Shown piece after piece: positions 32,206-35,055 of a DNA stretch of 35,055 nt. The DNA comes from an uncultured Mycoplasma sp. (GTDB lineage Bacteria > Bacillota_I > Bacilli_A > Mycoplasmatales > Mycoplasmoidaceae). Every line of letters begins with the position of its first letter. The first letter of the stretch is position 1. The notes beneath the pieces are model-generated. The model did not search any database. It saw only the letters and a list, made by a program, of their open reading frames with translations, and was not told where the DNA came from. The position numbers and the translations under genes were made by a program. The stretch spans positions 1-35,055 of the forward strand of contig CANSNC010000006.1 of assembly GCA_947648205.1 (NCBI GenBank), written 5' to 3'.

Positions 32206-33303
32206 TTATAAACGAATTTCTAAATAATTTAATAAAACTACTATTTCATTAACAGATGTTAATTTCTTAATTTCAGATATTAAATATAGTAATTCACAAG
32301 GAACATCACTTGGTTCTTGGATATCAAGAATTTCTTTTTGTCATCCATCAAATTTTGAATATAAAGGAACAATAGAATCACACTCATCTATATCTTGTGG
32401 AGACTTTGTTCTATTTCCATTAAATCCATATTCACTACAAACTTTAATTTCTTCTAAATTATTATACAATTCTAATCCATTTACATATAATGTATCAATG
32501 TTCATCTTTTTAATTTTGTATTTTAAATCAACAACATCTATTCATCCAACACTACTTTCAGCTGGAAAATTAACTTGATGTTTTTCAAAAGGAGTCATTT
32601 GAGCAACTGTATTTTCAGTAATATCTAAAGCACTTGCAATACCAATCTTAGAAGATTCAATATTAATTAAATCTTCATAAACTAAATTATCAACTACATT
32701 ACAAACAATGTCATATTCTTTAGAGTTTTGTTCAATAAATATACTTGTTGAAGCAACTAAATTATCTTCAACTTCTTTATAAAAATTAACTAACTTGTTA
32801 AATTCTTCTACCAAATCAAACTTAAATACTTTAAAACTTTCTAAACTTAATTTCTTTAAAAATAAAGAACTATCTAAACATTTTAGTAGGTATGATGGGC
32901 AATCAAAAAACTTTAATTTGATGACAATTCTAGTGAATGCTTCAGATTTAATAATATCATCAACAGATAAAAGATTTGTAATTTCAAGTTCTTTTAAAAT
33001 ATCATAGTAGTCATTATGAAATCATGTTTTTAAATAAACTTCTTTTGAGATAAAAAGATTTTTAAAAAGCTGAGGATTTTCTATTAACGATTTTTTAATT
33101 AACAATATTTTTTCACAATCAATAATACTATGGTCAGAAATAAGTATTTTACGATTATTTTTTAATAATCTTAAAATTTCTTTAACTTCAATATTATCAA
33201 AATCTCTTATTATAAATAGTGTTTCAGAATTATTAGAATTATCTATTTTAAATTCTTTAAAATTCTCACTATTCAACTTATATACAATACTCTTTACACC
33301 CAT
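32206..33303 (-). CDS. Degenerate adenylosuccinate synthetase-like protein (probable pseudoenzyme)
   Basis: A 365-residue protein aligning with the PurA of this window (7048-8325) over most of its length. RKILISDHSIIDCEKI...LIENPQLFKNLFISKE matches DIVIGNGVVINLTTLF...LIENNISTSNLYISNK. GWIDVVDLKY (from residue ~253) matches GWIDIVALKY, and EEIKVCSEYGF, then CDSIVPLYSKFDGW, match IDKIKLCVGYMY and CDPIYITIDGW. All catalytic landmarks are missing: the N-terminal GDEGKGK loop, the NAGHT histidine, the IMP-binding GPCY and the TKRPRR arginines. It therefore should not make adenylosuccinate. The frame is intact and TGA-coded Trp residues are kept, so the protein is probably under selection. ATG 33303 follows GAGTGG. 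Its role is unknown; regulation of PurA or an unrelated structural use are possible. Confidence 0.75.
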
Positions 33304-33354
33304 AGAATACCACTCAATAAGACATAATATATTAAAATTATACAAAAATTAAAA

Positions 33355-33419
33355 AACACATTCAACATATAAATTGAAATTTATTGCATAAAATGTCAAT
33401 TTATGTATTAAAATGTGTT
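33355..33419 (-). terminator. Large hairpin terminator after rny
   Basis: Outer arms AACACATT/AATGTGTT and inner arms ATAAATTGA/TCAATTTAT pair around an interior loop (left arm 33355-33378, right arm 33394-33419). The right arm overlaps the rny stop codon. A T run follows on the minus strand. Confidence 0.65.
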
Positions 33420-34860
33420 ATTTGATAAGTCTTGCAGCACTTCCATCAGATTTTATTTCTATTCTTTTTTCTCTAATTAATACAACATCAATTGGCTGTT
33501 TATTTATTATAGGTGTATCTTCTAATTTATTTTTTATTTCTTGTGCCAATATAATTGCTTGATCATCATCTATAATTTTTGGATCAATTATTACTCTTAC
33601 TTGCTTACCAGCTTTAAGAGCATATGAAGTTTTTACGCCTTCAAAAGAATTACAAATAGTTTCTATTTCTGTAACTCTTTGAATATATTCTTCAAATGAT
33701 ATTATTCTTGCTCCAGGCCTTGATGCTGATATTCTATCTACCACTTTAACTATTGCAGAATATATATTATCAATAGGAACTTTTTCATGATGTGATTCAA
33801 TTGCATTAATAATATAGTCATCAAGATTGTATTTTCTTGCAAGTTTTACACCAGATTCTACATGGTCATTATCAATATCAAAATCTACACTTTTTCCAAT
33901 ATCATGAAAAAATGCTGCTCTTTTTGCTTTCTCTGTATCTACTCCAATTTCTCTTGCAATACTTACAGCAAGCATTGCACACTCTTTAGAATGTAACAAA
34001 ATGTTTTGACCATATGAAGTTCTAAAATATAATTTACCAACATAATTATATAATTCTTTATTAATGTCATACATTTGTAACTGATTCTCAACAACATTAC
34101 AACCAATGTCATTAATTTTATTTTCAATTATCAATGATTCTTGCTCAAAATATTTTTCAATTCTACTTGGTTCAATATGTTTATTTTCAATTAATTTGAC
34201 TAAAACATTTTTTGCTATCTCTCGTCTAATAGGATTAAAACATGAAATTGTAATTTCAGGATCTTTTTCTATAATTAATTCAGTTCCTGTAACTAATTCA
34301 AAAGCTTTTTTATTTCTTCCATCTTTTCCTATTATTCTTCCTTTAACAGCATCATCTTCTAATTTAATAGTGAATGATGTTTTAGGAACAACAAAATCTT
34401 CATTTAAAGATTCAAAACAATTAATTAACATATTTTGAACTCTTAAACTAATTTCTTCTTTTGTTATTTCATTATAATGATTTATTAGTTGTGACTTTTC
34501 TTTTTTTAAAGTTAATTCTAAATTATTTAATAATAACATTTTTGCCTGGTCAGGATTCATTTTAGATATATCAGCAAGTTTGTCTATTTGTTTTGAATAA
34601 ATTAAATTCAATTCATTTTGCATGTTTTCATATTTATTAATTGTTTGTTTTAATTTTTCTTGTAAAACATTATTATCATTAGAATTTGTGTTGTAATTAA
34701 TTGGATTATTATTCATTATTGCTTTATTATGAATTGATTCATTGTTTTTGTTTTTTCTAATTTTTTTAATATATTTAACTATAAGTGAAATTCCAAGAAC
34801 AATAAGTAATAGACAAATAACTCCAATTAATATTGGTATTAAAAGTTCTTCATCTCACAT
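33418..34860 (-). CDS. rny: Ribonuclease Y
   Basis: A 480-residue membrane-bound endoribonuclease that starts mRNA decay in Firmicutes and mollicutes. The N-terminal membrane helix (residues ~6-29, LIPILIGVICLLLIVLGISL) is followed by a basic stretch and a coiled coil (~65-140). A KH domain has GRIIGKDGRNKKAFE, and the HD phosphohydrolase domain shows FFHDIGK with a later HHEKVP and DRISASRPGAR, all typical. The frame must start at 34860, not at the later internal Met, because the membrane helix lies upstream and TGA codes for Trp at position 2. AAAGG lies before ATG. The protein is slightly shorter than the usual ~520 because the coiled coil is reduced. Confidence 0.95.
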
Positions 34861-34951
34861 ATTAATGCCTTTATTAATTAATTTATTATTTATTAAATGA
34901 TTTATATAACTAATAGTAATTATATACTTTATTTATTAAAACAACATAAAA

Positions 34952-34980
34952 ATTCATAATCATTTTATTGATTATGAATT
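34952..34980 (-). terminator. Terminator of the partial gene at the right end
   Basis: A perfect 11-bp stem ATTCATAATCA/TGATTATGAAT (34952-34962 with 34969-34979) with a six-base loop is followed on the minus strand by TTTTTATG. It lies just after the stop of the partial gene. Confidence 0.75.
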
Positions 34981-35055
34981 TAAATATTATTAGTGTAAAA
35001 AATATTAGATAAAACTAATTCACTAGGATTGTAAATACTATAATTTTTAATATTA
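34980..35055 (-). CDS. C-terminal end of a gene running off the right edge
   Basis: The frame ending at TAA (34980-34982) reads NIKNYSIYNPSELVLSNIFY and so on up to the window edge, with a terminator after it. About 25 residues are visible, too few to name. The bases between it and rny (34861-34951) hold only the presumed rny promoter. Confidence 0.45.
   Translation of the reverse strand, partial: NIKNYSIYNPSELVLSNIFYTNNI

Noticed and set aside
33304-33345. Upstream start for the PurA-like gene, adding 14 residues
   Set aside because: The added residues do not align with PurA, and GAGTGG sits correctly for the ATG at 33303.

Overview
The window reads as the chromosome of an AT-rich mollicute. 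TGA is read as tryptophan in almost every gene: domain-level reading frames run straight through in-frame TGA codons, for example in purA, purB, catalase and the M17 aminopeptidase. Genes are tightly packed, lipoproteins and signal-peptide proteins are common, and there are no cell-wall genes. A complete haem catalase is very rare in mollicutes and was characterised in Mycoplasma (Malacoplasma) iowae, so M. iowae or a close relative of the penetrans/iowae group is my best guess (inference, not proof). I found no rRNA, tRNA, CRISPR array or insertion sequence.

Layout from left to right. An HNH endonuclease (196-1458, minus) and a DUF4143-type ATPase (1654-3000, plus) diverge from a region with a 33-bp tandem repeat. 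A surface glycosyltransferase-like protein (3158-5089, minus) follows. I read it as a GT80 sialyltransferase relative held outside the cell by a signal peptide and a C-terminal membrane anchor. Next is a minus-strand run of ABC-F ATPase, purA, purB and hpt, covering IMP to AMP conversion and purine salvage. Three tandem related lipoproteins (10102-11958), a membrane protein, and a 900-residue papain-like (C1A) surface protease with Firmicute-style surface repeats come next. A plus-strand pair (DUF779 protein, hexapeptide acetyltransferase) converges on a second copy of the GT80-like protein (17219-19130), interrupted by a nine-base G tract. Then come a small membrane protein, an M17 leucyl aminopeptidase, and galU with a processive GT2 polysaccharide synthase whose upstream region carries two (TA)n tracts. 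The right part holds an M29 aminopeptidase, catalase, a CotH-kinase lipoprotein, a large acidic protein, a two-TM protein, a degenerate adenylosuccinate-synthetase-like protein and RNase Y (rny).

The most interesting theme is a cluster of apparent contingency loci between about 10.6 and 23.7 kb. A G9 tract puts the second GT80-like gene out of frame. Long T tracts (17 and 15) sit exactly between -35-like and -10-like boxes upstream of a lipoprotein and the C1A protease. Two (TA)n tracts lie upstream of the capsule-type synthase. Together these suggest a surface whose glycans, protease and lipoprotein switch independently by slipped-strand mispairing. A second surprise is the gene at 32206-33303, which aligns along its whole length with the window's own PurA but lacks its nucleotide-binding loop and active-site motifs: a probable pseudoenzyme.
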